Shown here piece by piece: positions 18,817 through 27,714 of a stretch of 64,000 nt of DNA (positions are counted from its first letter, which is position 1; every line of letters starts with the position of its first letter). Under the pieces are notes generated by a model. That model did no database searches. It was not told the DNA's origin and worked only from the letters and a program-made list of their open reading frames with translations. The position numbers and the translations under genes were made by a program. This stretch comes from Streptomyces sp. SAI-127 (GTDB lineage: Bacteria > Actinomycetota > Actinomycetes > Streptomycetales > Streptomycetaceae), in NCBI RefSeq assembly GCF_029894425.1, contig NZ_JARXYJ010000001.1, forward strand, positions 9,444,501 to 9,508,500. Direction: 5' to 3'.

Positions 18817-19809
18817 TCACACTCCCCAGCGCAGCCCCGGCGTCTTTACCGGCGCGTCCCACAGCCGCAGCAGCTCCTCGTCCACCTGGCACAGGGTGAC
18901 CGAGGCGCCGGCCATGTCGAGCGAGGTGACGTAGTTGCCGACCAGGGTGCGGGCGACGGCGACCCCGCGGTCGGTGAGCACCCGCTGCACCTCGGCGTTG
19001 AAGCCGTACAGCTCCAGAAGCGGGGTGGCTCCCATGCCGTTGACCAGGACGAGGACGGGATTGCGCGGGCTCATGTCGTCCAGGATCGCGTGCACCGAGA
19101 AGTCGGCGATCTCCCGCGAGGTCATCATCGCCCGCCGCTCCCGGCCGGGCTCGCCGTGGATGCCGACCCCCAGCTCCAGCTCGCCGGCCGGCAGATCGAA
19201 GGTGGGGCTGCCCTTGGCGGGCGTGGTGCAGGCGCTCAGCGCGACGCCGAAACTCCGGGAGTTCTCGTTGACCTGCCGGGCGATCGCCTCCACCCGCTCC
19301 AGCGGCTGCCCCTCCGCCGCCGCGGCGCCCGCGATCTTCTCCACGAACAGCGTGGCGCCGGTGCCCCGCCGACCGGCCGTGTAGAGGCTGTCGGTCACCG
19401 CCACGTCATCGTTGACCAGGACCTTCGCCACCTGAATGCCCTCGTCCTCGGCGAGTTCGGCAGCCATGTCGAAGTTCAGCACGTCGCCCGTGTAGTTCTT
19501 CACGATGAACAGCACACCGGCCCCGCTGTCCACGGCGGCCGCCGCCCGTACCATCTGGTCCGGCACCGGGGACGTGAACACCTCGCCCGGGCAGGCCGCG
19601 GACAGCATGCCGGGTCCGACGAAACCGCCGTGCAGCGGCTCGTGCCCCGAGCCGCCACCGGAGATCAGGGCGACCTGCCCGGCTACGGGGGCGTCCCGCC
19701 GTACGATCACACGGTTCTCGACATCCACGGTCAACTCGGGATGGGCGGCCGCCATACCGCGCAGGGCGTCCGCGACCACGGTTTCCGGGACGTTGATCAG
19801 CATCTTCAT
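18817..19809 (-). CDS. dhaK: Dihydroxyacetone kinase subunit DhaK
   Basis: The 330-residue protein is a full-length DhaK. SGGGSGHEPLHGGFVGPGML lies near residue 50, and the substrate-binding histidine region LGVGIHGEPGRER lies near residue 220, where His forms a covalent hemiaminal with dihydroxyacetone. VNGMGATPLLELYGF is also present. It binds dihydroxyacetone for phosphorylation to DHAP, feeding glycolysis. It is the first gene of the dhaKLM operon, with a GGAGG site before the ATG and an inverted repeat about 43-60 bases upstream as a candidate operator. Confidence 0.93.
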   Translation of the reverse strand: MKMLINVPETVVADALRGMAAAHPELTVDVENRVIVRRDAPVAGQVALISGGGSGHEPLHGGFVGPGMLSAACPGEVFTSPVPDQMVRAAAAVDSGAGVLFIVKNYTGDVLNFDMAAELAEDEGIQVAKVLVNDDVAVTDSLYTAGRRGTGATLFVEKIAGAAAAEGQPLERVEAIARQVNENSRSFGVALSACTTPAKGSPTFDLPAGELELGVGIHGEPGRERRAMMTSREIADFSVHAILDDMSPRNPVLVLVNGMGATPLLELYGFNAEVQRVLTDRGVAVARTLVGNYVTSLDMAGASVTLCQVDEELLRLWDAPVKTPGLRWGV

Positions 19810-19851
19810 GAGTTCCTCCGGGTCAGGATGGCAGATGGGCTCGTGGTCTGC

Positions 19852-19869
19852 GTTCTAACAGTTCAGAAC
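19852..19869. promoter_or_regulatory. Inverted repeat upstream of dhaK
   Basis: GTTCT (19852-19856) and AGAAC (19865-19869) are inverted, 8 bases apart, 43-60 bases upstream of the dhaK start. A repressor site here would control the kinase operon. No dha regulator gene lies next to it, so the protein is unknown. Confidence 0.35.
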
Positions 19870-19904
19870 CAGTGTGGCCAGTAGCCGACGGCGCCGTCGG
19901 CGGG

Positions 19905-20705
19905 TCAGTCCGCCAGTCCGTAGAAGTGCATCGGTGAGTTCGGCTCGAAGCCGATCCGCGGGTACACCGGAGCTCCGGCGACGGTCGCGTGCAGAGTGGC
20001 ACGGGTCAGTCCGGTGGCCCGGGCACCCTCGTACAGCGCCTTGCGCGTCACCGCCTCGCCGTATCCTCGGCGCTGCGCGTCCGGATCGGTGGCGACGAGC
20101 AGCACGAACAGCCGGCCTTCCGCCTCGACCGTCGCGGCACAGGCGACCGGGACACCGTCGCGCAGGGCCAGGTAGGCGTAGACCTCCTTCTTCCACAGCG
20201 TCGAGCCGACGAGGCCGTCCCGGCCCTCCTCCAAGGCAAAGCCGTAGGCGCGCGAGTTGAGGTCCGCGTAGGCCCGCAGGTGTTCGTCGGTGGTCACCCG
20301 CTCGAACGTCAGGTCCGGATGCCGGGGTTCGGGGATCGGCAGCAGGTCGCCGGCCATCCCGGTGCCGGGGAAGGCGTGGGCCAGTCCGGCTCGCTGTGCC
20401 GCCTCCTCCCGTGCCGCGCGCGCGTCGTCCGCGAGCAGGTCCTCGAAGAGCCACAGGAAGCCGGGCTGCTTCTTGGACCGCATGATGTCCGCCGCCTGAC
20501 CCATACGCCGTTCGAGGAGCGCCGCGTCCGCACCGGCCTCGGTCAGTGTCACCGCGTTCCAGAAGGCGAAGCGGCAGTCCGCCCAGCGGACGGTGACACC
20601 TGGGAGTTCCCGTACGTCCGCGTCCTTGTCGCGGTCGAGCACCATGGCCCGCCAGACCGTGGAAAGCTGAGCCACCGATTCGACCGCGGCCGCCCGTTCC
20701 GTCAC
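19905..20705 (-). CDS. GNAT family N-acetyltransferase
   Basis: The GTG at 20705 (GAGGGGG six bases upstream) gives 266 residues; the open frame extends further up without a good ribosome-binding site. The C-terminal GNAT core contains LLVATDPDAQRRGYGEAVTR (acetyl-CoA loop, about residues 195-215) and LHATVAGAPVYPRIGFEP. The N-terminal half (VTERAAAVESVAQLSTVW) is the region seen in large actinobacterial acetyltransferases of unknown substrate. It is a single gene on the minus strand upstream of dhaKLM. Confidence 0.82.
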   Translation of the reverse strand: MTERAAAVESVAQLSTVWRAMVLDRDKDADVRELPGVTVRWADCRFAFWNAVTLTEAGADAALLERRMGQAADIMRSKKQPGFLWLFEDLLADDARAAREEAAQRAGLAHAFPGTGMAGDLLPIPEPRHPDLTFERVTTDEHLRAYADLNSRAYGFALEEGRDGLVGSTLWKKEVYAYLALRDGVPVACAATVEAEGRLFVLLVATDPDAQRRGYGEAVTRKALYEGARATGLTRATLHATVAGAPVYPRIGFEPNSPMHFYGLAD

Positions 20706-20811
20706 CGCAAACCCCCTCGTCGTGTCGTGTGCGCGATGTTCCGCGCCGGATACAACGATTGTCATCGCCCGGAAGTTCAGCGGGACGGCATGCGCCGGGC
20801 CGAGCCGCACC

Positions 20812-22083
20812 TCACGTCGTGAGCAGTTCCCGGCCCAGCCAGTCGGTGGAGTCGCGGACGCCGGGCAGGGCGAAGAAGTAGCCGCCGCCGGTCGGGGAGA
20901 TGTAGTCGACGAGGGGTTCGTCGATCAGACGGGTCTGGGTGGCCTCGAACTGGCGCTGTACGTCCTGCTGGTAGCAGCAGAACACCAGGCCCATGTCCAG
21001 GTTGCCGACGTTGTCGATCCCGCGGTCGTAGTTGTAACCCCGGCGCAGGATGCGGGAGTTGTCGGTCCCGCTGGTGCGCGGGTTGGCGAGGCGGATGTGG
21101 GCGTCGAGGGGTATCGCGGTGCCGTGCGGATCCTTGGCGTAGCGCGGGACGTCGGTCTCCTTGGCACCGTCGAGCGGGGCGCCGGTGTCCTTGCGGCGGC
21201 CGAACATCAGCTCCTGCTCGGACAGCGAGACCCGGTCCCAGAACTCGACGAGCATCCGGATGACACGGATGACCTGGTAGGAGCCGCCGGTCGCCCAGGC
21301 CGGCTCGCCCTGCCCGGCGCCGACCCACACGAGACGGTTCATCTCACGGGCCGAGGTCACCTCCGGGTTGGCGATGCCGTCCTTGAAGCCGAGGAGGTTG
21401 CGCTGGGCGCCGCTGGGGCGGGGGACGTTCTGGAAGCCGTCGACGCGCCACTTGATCTGCATCGCGCCTCGGGTGTGCTTGGCGATGTCGCGCAGTGCGT
21501 GCAGCACCGTGTCCTGGCGGGCGGCGCAGAGTTGCAGGGACAGGTCACCGTGGCAGGCGGCCGGGTCAAGGTTGTCGTTGGGGAAGGTCCGCATTGAAGT
21601 GAGGCGGCGCGGCCTCGCCTTCGCCAGGCCGTAGCGGTCGTCGAAGAGCGAGGCTCCGACACCCACGGTGACCGTGAGGGCGTCGGCGGGGACGTCCGGG
21701 CCGAGGATGCCGTTGTCGGAGGGCGGGGCGCCGACTCCGAGGTCGGCCGGGGCGCCGCCGGAGGTGAGGAAGCGGGCGCGTGTCGTCATCGTCCTCAGCA
21801 GGTCTGCCAGTTGTGCGCGGTCGTCGGTGATGACCTCGAAGGAGACGAAGGTGGCCGCGGCCGGTGCCGGGGTGAGGATGCCCGCCTGGTGGGCGCCGTG
21901 GAAGGGCACTTTCGCGGCGCCGGGGGCGTCCGCGGCCTGCGCCTCGGCCGTGCCGCCGCTCGCGCTCAGGGCGAAGGCGCCGCCGGCCAGTGCCGCGCCC
22001 GCGGCTGAGGCACCGAGGGCCGTCCTCACGAAGGAGCGGCGGCCGGCGCCCGCGGGACAGCCTGATGCTTCGGTGGACGGCAT
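20812..22083 (-). CDS. efeB: Tat-exported Dyp-type heme peroxidase EfeB
   Basis: The 423-residue protein has a twin-arginine signal ([20 protein letters not shown]) and the Dyp peroxidase fold. [12 protein letters not shown] carries the catalytic Asp, [10 protein letters not shown] the probable heme-ligand His, and [10 protein letters not shown] the distal Arg. [12 protein letters not shown] follows near the end. EfeB is exported folded with heme and takes part in ferrous iron uptake or heme iron release. It lies 38 bases after the fused efeUO gene in the same operon. Confidence 0.92.
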   Translation of the reverse strand: MPSTEASGCPAGAGRRSFVRTALGASAAGAALAGGAFALSASGGTAEAQAADAPGAAKVPFHGAHQAGILTPAPAAATFVSFEVITDDRAQLADLLRTMTTRARFLTSGGAPADLGVGAPPSDNGILGPDVPADALTVTVGVGASLFDDRYGLAKARPRRLTSMRTFPNDNLDPAACHGDLSLQLCAARQDTVLHALRDIAKHTRGAMQIKWRVDGFQNVPRPSGAQRNLLGFKDGIANPEVTSAREMNRLVWVGAGQGEPAWATGGSYQVIRVIRMLVEFWDRVSLSEQELMFGRRKDTGAPLDGAKETDVPRYAKDPHGTAIPLDAHIRLANPRTSGTDNSRILRRGYNYDRGIDNVGNLDMGLVFCCYQQDVQRQFEATQTRLIDEPLVDYISPTGGGYFFALPGVRDSTDWLGRELLTT

Positions 22084-22121
22084 GGGGTGGTTCCCTTCGG
22101 GGCGATCGTGGTCGTGGGTCT

Positions 22122-24152
22122 TCACGCGGACTTCCTGATCTCCAGCAGGTCCGGCACCGGCGAGAGGTCCTCCAGGAGCTGCCCTGTGGCTCCGTTCAGC
22201 CGCGCCCGCGCGGTCGCGCCGAGACGGTCGACCGGGGTCCAACTCCCGCCGTGGTGCGCGGAGTCGAGCAACTTCTGCAGCCGGGCGAGGTCCGCGTCGA
22301 CGGTGGGGAGCAGGTGCGGGGCACGGGTGGTCAGCAACGGCCGCAGGACGGTGAGGAGTTCGCGGGTGCCGGTGAGGTTGGCGTCGGCGGTGGCGAGTTC
22401 GGTGCCGCTGCCCTGGTCGGCGTCGCCGGTGAGTTCGAACTGGAGGGTGTTCTCCAGGATCTCGTGGGCGCGCAGGGGGAGGTCGCCGGGGTCGAAGTCC
22501 TGGGCGGGGAAGGCTTTGCGCAGTCCGGCGGCGTCGGCGGCGAGTTCCTTTGCGGGCGCGGTCAGTTCGCTCGCGCTCTGGCCGTGCCACAGTCCGTACT
22601 CGATCCGGTGGAAGCCCGTGAAGGCCTTGTCGTGCACTCCACCGGGAAGCCCGTCGGGCCTTCCGTCGATCTTCTGGTCGTAGTCCTGGAACGTCCCGTA
22701 GGCGGCACCGAGCGAGGCGTAAGTGCGCTGAGCGGTCAGCCAGTCGGTGCGGGCCGCACCGAGACGGCCGGCCGCGATGTCGTCGCTGAGCCGGCGGGTC
22801 CGGGCGACGAGGGTGGTCAGGCCCCGGTTGACGTACGCCTTGTACGACGTGAGTGGCCCGGCGAGGTCGTGGGCGGAGACGGGCACGACCGCGGTGGTCC
22901 CACCGCCACCGGTGACCCGCACCGCGCGGGAGGTGACCGCTTTGCCGCTGCTGGGCACACAGCGCCAGGCGTACGTGCCGCCCGCGACGGTCGCCACCAG
23001 GTCACGGGTGGTGCCGGGAGCGAGGCCCTCGACCTCGCCGTAGACCGCGCCGGTGCCCGGGTCGATCAGGTACACCTCGGAGGTCTTGTCACCGGTGTTG
23101 CGCATCTGGAAGGTCCGCCGCCCGGGTTTCGGCGCGGTGAAGCCCTTGCCGCAGTCCGTCGCCGACACGGCCACGGTCTGGGCACCGGCGGGCCGGGAAC
23201 CACCGAGGGCGACGGCTGCGCCCGCCAGTACGGCGGGTGCGGCGACGACCGCGACGGGCACCACCCAGGCGGGGCGACCGCGAGCGGGCGCCGGACCGGC
23301 GGGCTTCGTCCTCCGTGCCTTCGGGGCGGGCTCCGCCGTCCGGGTCGGTGCGCCGCGCAGGAAGAGCGTCATCACGATCGCGAGATAGCCGGCGTACCCG
23401 GCCACCTGCAGCCAGGTCATGGTCGGCGTCAGGTTGAACGCGCCCTGCACGAGGGTGCTGTACCAGGCCCCCGCGTCCACGCCGGCGCCGAGATCGACGG
23501 CGTACGACGTCCCGCCGGGCAGCACCCTGCCCTCCTGGAGGTCGCGCAGCCCGTACCCGAGCACACCGGCCGCGATCACGATGAGGACGGCACCGGTGGC
23601 GGTGAAGAACTTCGTCAGGTTGATGTGCAGGACGCGGCGGTACAGCGCCCAGCACAGGCCCGCCGCGAGGACCAGGCCGATCCCGGCGCCGGTCAGCGGG
23701 CCCGCGGACTCGCCTGCCGCGCGGGCCGTGGTCCACAGGAACAGCGCGGTCTCCAGGCCCTCGCGGCCCACCGCCAGGAACGAGGTGACGATCAGCATGC
23801 CCGCCCCCATGCCCAGCGCTCCGGTGACCTTCTCCCGGATCTCACTGGAGAAGGTGCGCGCCGAGCGGCGCATCCAGAACACCATCGCGGTGACGAACCC
23901 GACGGCCACCACGCTCAGCGCACCGCCGAACGCCTCCTGGGCGGTCGCGGACAGGGACGCGGCGGTGAAGGTCAAGACCGCGCCGAAACTCAGCGCGAGG
24001 GAGATCGCGGCCAGGACGCCCGTCCACACCTGCGGCAGCCGGGACCGGGCACCGGACCGCACCAGCGTGGCGATGAGAACGGAGACGATGAGCCCGGCCT
24101 CGAGACCCTCCCTCAGCCCGATGAGAAAGCTCGGAAACGCGTCGTCCCACAT
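22122..24152 (-). CDS. Fused iron permease-lipoprotein-like protein EfeU-EfeO
   Basis: This 676-residue protein joins two normally separate parts. Residues ~1-280 are an FTR1/EfeU permease with seven helices and [10 protein letters not shown] near the start, plus a second REGLE-like motif ([13 protein letters not shown], near residue 130). After a basic linker and one more hydrophobic stretch ([20 protein letters not shown]), residues ~310-420 form a cupredoxin-like domain. About 430-670 are the M75/imelysin-like domain with [10 protein letters not shown] (HxxE). Together they would capture and import iron. It is first in the operon with efeB. A candidate iron box lies 50-75 bases upstream. 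Confidence 0.88.
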   Translation of the reverse strand: MWDDAFPSFLIGLREGLEAGLIVSVLIATLVRSGARSRLPQVWTGVLAAISLALSFGAVLTFTAASLSATAQEAFGGALSVVAVGFVTAMVFWMRRSARTFSSEIREKVTGALGMGAGMLIVTSFLAVGREGLETALFLWTTARAAGESAGPLTGAGIGLVLAAGLCWALYRRVLHINLTKFFTATGAVLIVIAAGVLGYGLRDLQEGRVLPGGTSYAVDLGAGVDAGAWYSTLVQGAFNLTPTMTWLQVAGYAGYLAIVMTLFLRGAPTRTAEPAPKARRTKPAGPAPARGRPAWVVPVAVVAAPAVLAGAAVALGGSRPAGAQTVAVSATDCGKGFTAPKPGRRTFQMRNTGDKTSEVYLIDPGTGAVYGEVEGLAPGTTRDLVATVAGGTYAWRCVPSSGKAVTSRAVRVTGGGGTTAVVPVSAHDLAGPLTSYKAYVNRGLTTLVARTRRLSDDIAAGRLGAARTDWLTAQRTYASLGAAYGTFQDYDQKIDGRPDGLPGGVHDKAFTGFHRIEYGLWHGQSASELTAPAKELAADAAGLRKAFPAQDFDPGDLPLRAHEILENTLQFELTGDADQGSGTELATADANLTGTRELLTVLRPLLTTRAPHLLPTVDADLARLQKLLDSAHHGGSWTPVDRLGATARARLNGATGQLLEDLSPVPDLLEIRKSA

Positions 24153-24203
24153 GGCTGCGGCGACCCTTCCTGACAGTTGTCCTCGGCCGCCGACGTCGTT
24201 TGG

Positions 24204-24226
24204 TTAGCGAAGGCACGCCTTACCTA
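24204..24226. promoter_or_regulatory. Candidate iron box (DtxR/IdeR/DmdR type) upstream of efeUO
   Basis: The 23-base element starts TTAGCGAAGGC and ends GCCTTACCTA, an imperfect dyad centred on AC. One half (read on the minus strand, TAGGTAAGGC) matches the consensus half TAGGTTAGGC at nine of ten bases. Position and content fit iron-dependent repression of the efe operon by a DmdR/IdeR protein. The other half is poorer. Confidence 0.5.
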
Positions 24227-24826
24227 CGCCGACCATCATGCGTGCGGGTATGCCGCTGTCCGGTCATGGATCAGCAGTTATCCGGTCATGTCAGCGCAAT
24301 GGGGCAGCAAAGATCGCCGTCATCGGGATGTGCGGCGCGCGGCTCGGACTGAGCAGAGGGCGCCGACAGCGCGCGTTCACCACCCCGAGCCGACCGACGG
24401 CCGCCTTCTGGGCCGGCATTCCGGCGGGCGCCGTTCTCCTCGCCCTGCCCTGGATGGCACCACCACCGGAGGCCGGCTGGGCGACGCCGCCCGATGACCA
24501 TCACGATCACCGGCGCGGGTGCCGCCACGCTGACCTGGCAGGCCAGGGCAGGCCAGGGCAGGCCAGGGCAGGGCAGGCCAGGGCAGGCCAGGCCAGGGCA
24601 GGGCAGGGCAGAGCGATCGATCAGCCGACGGCAGCCGTCGGCAGCGGACTGCTGGTCTGTGCCGCCGTTCCGTGCCGCCTGGCGCGCGGCAGAGCCGTCG
24701 GCCGTCGCGCCCCGGCCTCGGCGACCATGCCGTGGTGGCGGCCGAACTCCGCGGGGCGGCAAGCGGCGCGCCGCCGAACTCGAGGACGCGCGCCGCCGGT
24801 CGACCCCGTGGTGACCGGGCGGGGAG
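24227..24826. other. Gene-poor intergenic region
   Basis: No convincing gene was found in these 600 bases. The left part belongs to the efeUO promoter region. The centre holds a short-period G/C-rich repeat (24536-24612). Several open frames cross it, but none has a ribosome-binding site or consistent third-position bias. Confidence 0.5.
24536..24612. repeat. Low-complexity tandem repeat of AGGGC/AGGCC pentamers
   Basis: About 15 five-base units alternate between GGCCA-type and GGGCA-type forms (for example CAGGCCAGGG repeated). The array is short and imperfect, and lies between genes 3' of the Tat-exported protein gene. It is likely a slippage product. Confidence 0.8.
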
Positions 24827-26200
24827 TCAGGCCCGCAGGGGATTGGCGCGGGCCGCGGCCAGGAGGTACCAGGCGGTGGCGCCGGCGTGCCGGTAGGGGT
24901 AGTAGCCGAACCCGAAACCGGTGTCGAGCGGGCTGCTCGCCGAGACGACCCCGGAGCGGGCGGGAAGGGCCGTGCCACCGACGGTCTGGGCGGCGCCGAG
25001 GAGGTCCTGAGCACGATCGATCGAGCCGAGCAGGCGGCGGGCGCGCTTCTCGTCGCCGGAGTGTCCCCGGTGGCGCAGGGCGAGGGCGAGGTGGGCGGTG
25101 CCCTCGAACCAGACGCCGTTGCGGTCCGGCCTGGGCTGGCCGTCCGCGATCGGGACACCTTCGTTCGCCAGCAGGCTCGCCGAGCTGAAGGTGACGCCTT
25201 CGTAGGACTGACCGGAGGGAACCGTGCTGTTGGGGCGGTCGGCCGTGTCCAGCACGGCCAGCTCGGTGGCGGCCCAGTCCAGGGAGCGGGCGTGGGCCGG
25301 GGAGGCGAGGGCGAGGTGGGTCCAGGTCTGGGTGTCCTCCGGGATCGGGGACTTGTTGATCGTCACGCCGTCGTTGGTGCCCGTGTAGAAGAAGCCTCCC
25401 GACGGCTCCCACATCTTCTCGACGAAGGCTCGGGCCCGCGCACGGCGCTCCCGCCAGACCTTGTCCCCGGTCAGCCGGGCGAGCCGTCCGAACAGGCCGA
25501 TCAGGTCGGTGTTGTGCTCGGTCGAGGTGAACGGCAGTTTCTCGTCGGCCCCGTTGACCCCGAACTTGTAGCCGCCCAGCGGCTCGTCGGTCCGCCCCAC
25601 CCGCTCGATCCACTCGCCGATCCGCACCGCGCCGGTGAGGAAGCGCCGCTCACCGGTGCGCCCGGCGAGCGCGCCGAGCGCGATACCCGCCCACGCCATG
25701 TCGCCCACGGCGGTCCCGGTGAAGCCGAACTGTGTACCGACGTTGGCCGTGCCGTCCGCCTTGACGAACCCGTCCGGCTGCGGGGAGCCGTCGTAGAAGG
25801 TGTACGGCCCGACGTTGTAGGCCTGCCGCAGTCGGCCGTCGTCGTACACGGGGTCGTGGGCCTGGGCGTACAGCAGCGCGTCACCGAGGGCCACGGCCCG
25901 CGACTCGCCCGCGGGGCACGCGAGATGGGCCAGGATCGCGAGGGCGTTGTCGTACGTGAACGCCGTGCTGAACAGTCCCGCCTGGTCCGTGTAGCTCTGG
26001 GTGAGCCGGATCGTGCCGTGGTCCGGGTAGGCGTCCATGGCGGCGGCGAGGAAGGCCTGCGCGCGGTGTGGCGCGGAGGTCGCGGAGGTGTGCTGCGCGG
26101 CGCGGGCCGTGCCGGTGCCGGTCGCGGTGAGGACCGCGACACCGAGACCTGTCCCGATGAGCGTACGGCGGCTGAGGGGTGGGCGGGGTCGGCCGGTCAT
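24827..26200 (-). CDS. Tat-exported helical-barrel protein, possible glycosidase
   Basis: The 457-residue protein has a twin-arginine signal (PPLSRRTLIGTGLGVAVLTA, cleavage near ARAA). The mature part shows repeated helix pairs with aromatic and acidic residues (TAFTYDNALAILAHLA, FTGTAVGDMAWAGIALGALA, TSTEHNTDLIGLFGRLARLT, GVWFEGTAHLALALRHRG), typical of six-hairpin (alpha/alpha)6 glycosidases. No family could be fixed. It is extracellular. The perfect palindrome TGAGAGCGCTCTCA lies 30 bases upstream of the start and resembles LacI-family operators of sugar genes, which supports a carbohydrate role. Confidence 0.7.
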   Translation of the reverse strand: MTGRPRPPLSRRTLIGTGLGVAVLTATGTGTARAAQHTSATSAPHRAQAFLAAAMDAYPDHGTIRLTQSYTDQAGLFSTAFTYDNALAILAHLACPAGESRAVALGDALLYAQAHDPVYDDGRLRQAYNVGPYTFYDGSPQPDGFVKADGTANVGTQFGFTGTAVGDMAWAGIALGALAGRTGERRFLTGAVRIGEWIERVGRTDEPLGGYKFGVNGADEKLPFTSTEHNTDLIGLFGRLARLTGDKVWRERRARARAFVEKMWEPSGGFFYTGTNDGVTINKSPIPEDTQTWTHLALASPAHARSLDWAATELAVLDTADRPNSTVPSGQSYEGVTFSSASLLANEGVPIADGQPRPDRNGVWFEGTAHLALALRHRGHSGDEKRARRLLGSIDRAQDLLGAAQTVGGTALPARSGVVSASSPLDTGFGFGYYPYRHAGATAWYLLAAARANPLRA

Positions 26201-26229
26201 GGGTCTCCTCGGGAGGTGCGAGCACAGCG

Positions 26230-26243
26230 TGAGAGCGCTCTCA
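26230..26243. promoter_or_regulatory. LacI-family-type operator
   Basis: TGAGAGCGCTCTCA is a perfect 14-bp palindrome with the GAGCGCTC core used by LacI-family sugar regulators; the Streptomyces cellobiose regulator CebR recognises TGGGAGCGCTCCCA, which differs at two symmetric positions. It sits 30-43 bases upstream of the Tat-exported protein start. No LacI gene is nearby, so the regulator acts in trans. Confidence 0.65.
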
Positions 26244-26569
26244 AAGTGGCGGGATCATTCTGCTGTCGCCTCAGGGGCGGGTCAACGCTTGTGCTCCGAA
26301 CAGCAGTTGGCGCCCGGAAGAAGCGGCGACCGCGCGAGGGGGCTCAGGCGTCGGCGAGGTCCGCCTCGGTCATTCGGCCGAGCGGGCGCCGTGCCATCGG
26401 CGGCGGTTCCCGGCCGAACGGCCGATGCCGGGCGAGGGGACGCGATCAAGAATCGATCAGCAGGCGGCGCCATCCGACCCTGTGAGCGCGCCGGACTGCT
26501 GAACGGGGACGTCCCCATGACAGCTGCCGTCGCGCTTCCCCCAGCCCTTGTGCTGACCTCGGCGCGCCT
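26244..26569. other. Intergenic region without a supported gene
   Basis: These 326 bases separate the LacI-type operator from the stop of the Lrp-family gene on the same strand. I see no start with a ribosome-binding site, no long inverted repeat and no coding bias. The promoter of the Tat-exported protein gene probably begins here. Confidence 0.4.
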
Positions 26570-27565
26570 TCACGCCGGGCCCAGAGGGACCAGCCTGCCG
26601 TGGGAGATGAGGGAAGCGGCCTGCTTGAGGCGGCGGACGCGGATGCTGACGCTGTAGGCGTCGATGCCGGGGACGGCCGCAACGCGGGTCGTGAGGTAGC
26701 GGTAGAAGTCCTCCGCGTCACGGCAGGTGGCGACGACCATGATGTTGTGGTCGCCGCTCATGGCGCCGACGAAGGCCACCTCGTCGTGTCCGGCCAACTC
26801 CTCGCCGACACGGTGCAGGTGAGCCGGGGCGACCCGCAGCCAGAGCGTGGCGTTGAGGTGGTGACCCAAGCGCTCGGCGAGCAGGTCGACGTCGTAGGAG
26901 AGGGCACCCGAGGACTCCAGGGCGTCGAGCCGGCGGGCGACGCGAGCTTTCGACCAGCCGGTGAGTTCGGCGAGCCGGGTGTGGGTGGTACGGCCGTCCT
27001 CGGCGAGGGCTTCGAGGAGCGGGGCGTCCTCCGCGGTGGGCGGGTGGTGGGCGCCGCTGGGCGCGGGCGGCCGGTCCGCGGTGAGCAGGCTCACCTGGTC
27101 GGGGGTGAGGTGGCCGCCGTAGCCGCCCCACTCGGAGAGGCCGACCGTGCCGAAGGTGTGGATCAGCAGGTCGATGCTGACGTCCAGCACGGAGGCCGTC
27201 TTGGGCAACTGCCGCAGCAGGACGTCGTCGCGAGGGGCGTCGGACGCTGAGCGGATCATGCAGATGATCTCGGAGCCACCGGAGGCGAGACCGACGTAGG
27301 CGATGTCGGGCCGGCGGGTGAGGGCGTCCGCGAGCGGGGCGACACGGTCGGGACGGCAGCGGATGCGGGTGATCCAGCGGGCCTGGCCGTGCGCCTCCGG
27401 GTTGATCAGGCCGACCACCCGCATCACCCCGTCGCGCCGCAGGGCCTGGTAGCGGCGGGCGGCGGTCTGCTCCGACACTCCGGCGACCTCGCCGATGAGC
27501 CGGAAGGAGGCACGGGGGGAGTAGTGCAGGGCACGGAGGATTTTTCTGTCGATCTCATCGGGCAT
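26570..27565 (-). CDS. Lrp/AsnC family regulator with duplicated domains
   Basis: The 331-residue protein is twice the usual Lrp length and contains two copies of the HTH-plus-RAM unit. The first HTH is IDRKILRALHYSPRASFRLI (about 4-60). The second is LLEALAEDGRTTHTRLAELT with WSKARVARRLDALE (about 180-230), followed by a RAM domain with GAMSGDHNIMVVATCRDAED. Tandem Lrp proteins of this kind are common in streptomycetes and often sit next to exporters. It is divergent from a DHA2 transporter gene (149 bases between starts) and probably regulates it. Confidence 0.88.
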   Translation of the reverse strand: MPDEIDRKILRALHYSPRASFRLIGEVAGVSEQTAARRYQALRRDGVMRVVGLINPEAHGQARWITRIRCRPDRVAPLADALTRRPDIAYVGLASGGSEIICMIRSASDAPRDDVLLRQLPKTASVLDVSIDLLIHTFGTVGLSEWGGYGGHLTPDQVSLLTADRPPAPSGAHHPPTAEDAPLLEALAEDGRTTHTRLAELTGWSKARVARRLDALESSGALSYDVDLLAERLGHHLNATLWLRVAPAHLHRVGEELAGHDEVAFVGAMSGDHNIMVVATCRDAEDFYRYLTTRVAAVPGIDAYSVSIRVRRLKQAASLISHGRLVPLGPA

Positions 27566-27714
27566 GAGGGAAGTCTGTCATCGAGATGGGTCTGCGTGGA
27601 TGTTTATGTCCACTTGTGGCTGTGGCGTTGGGGATCCGGCTCGCTGTCACCGATGCTGGCGCCAGAGAACCACTGAACGACCGCGGCGCGCGTCGCCGTA
27701 GAGGAGAGTCCCCC

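Noticed and set aside
26282..26518. A 78-codon minus-strand frame between the Lrp gene and the Tat-exported protein gene
   Set aside because: Codon bias is absent and the start lacks a ribosome-binding site.
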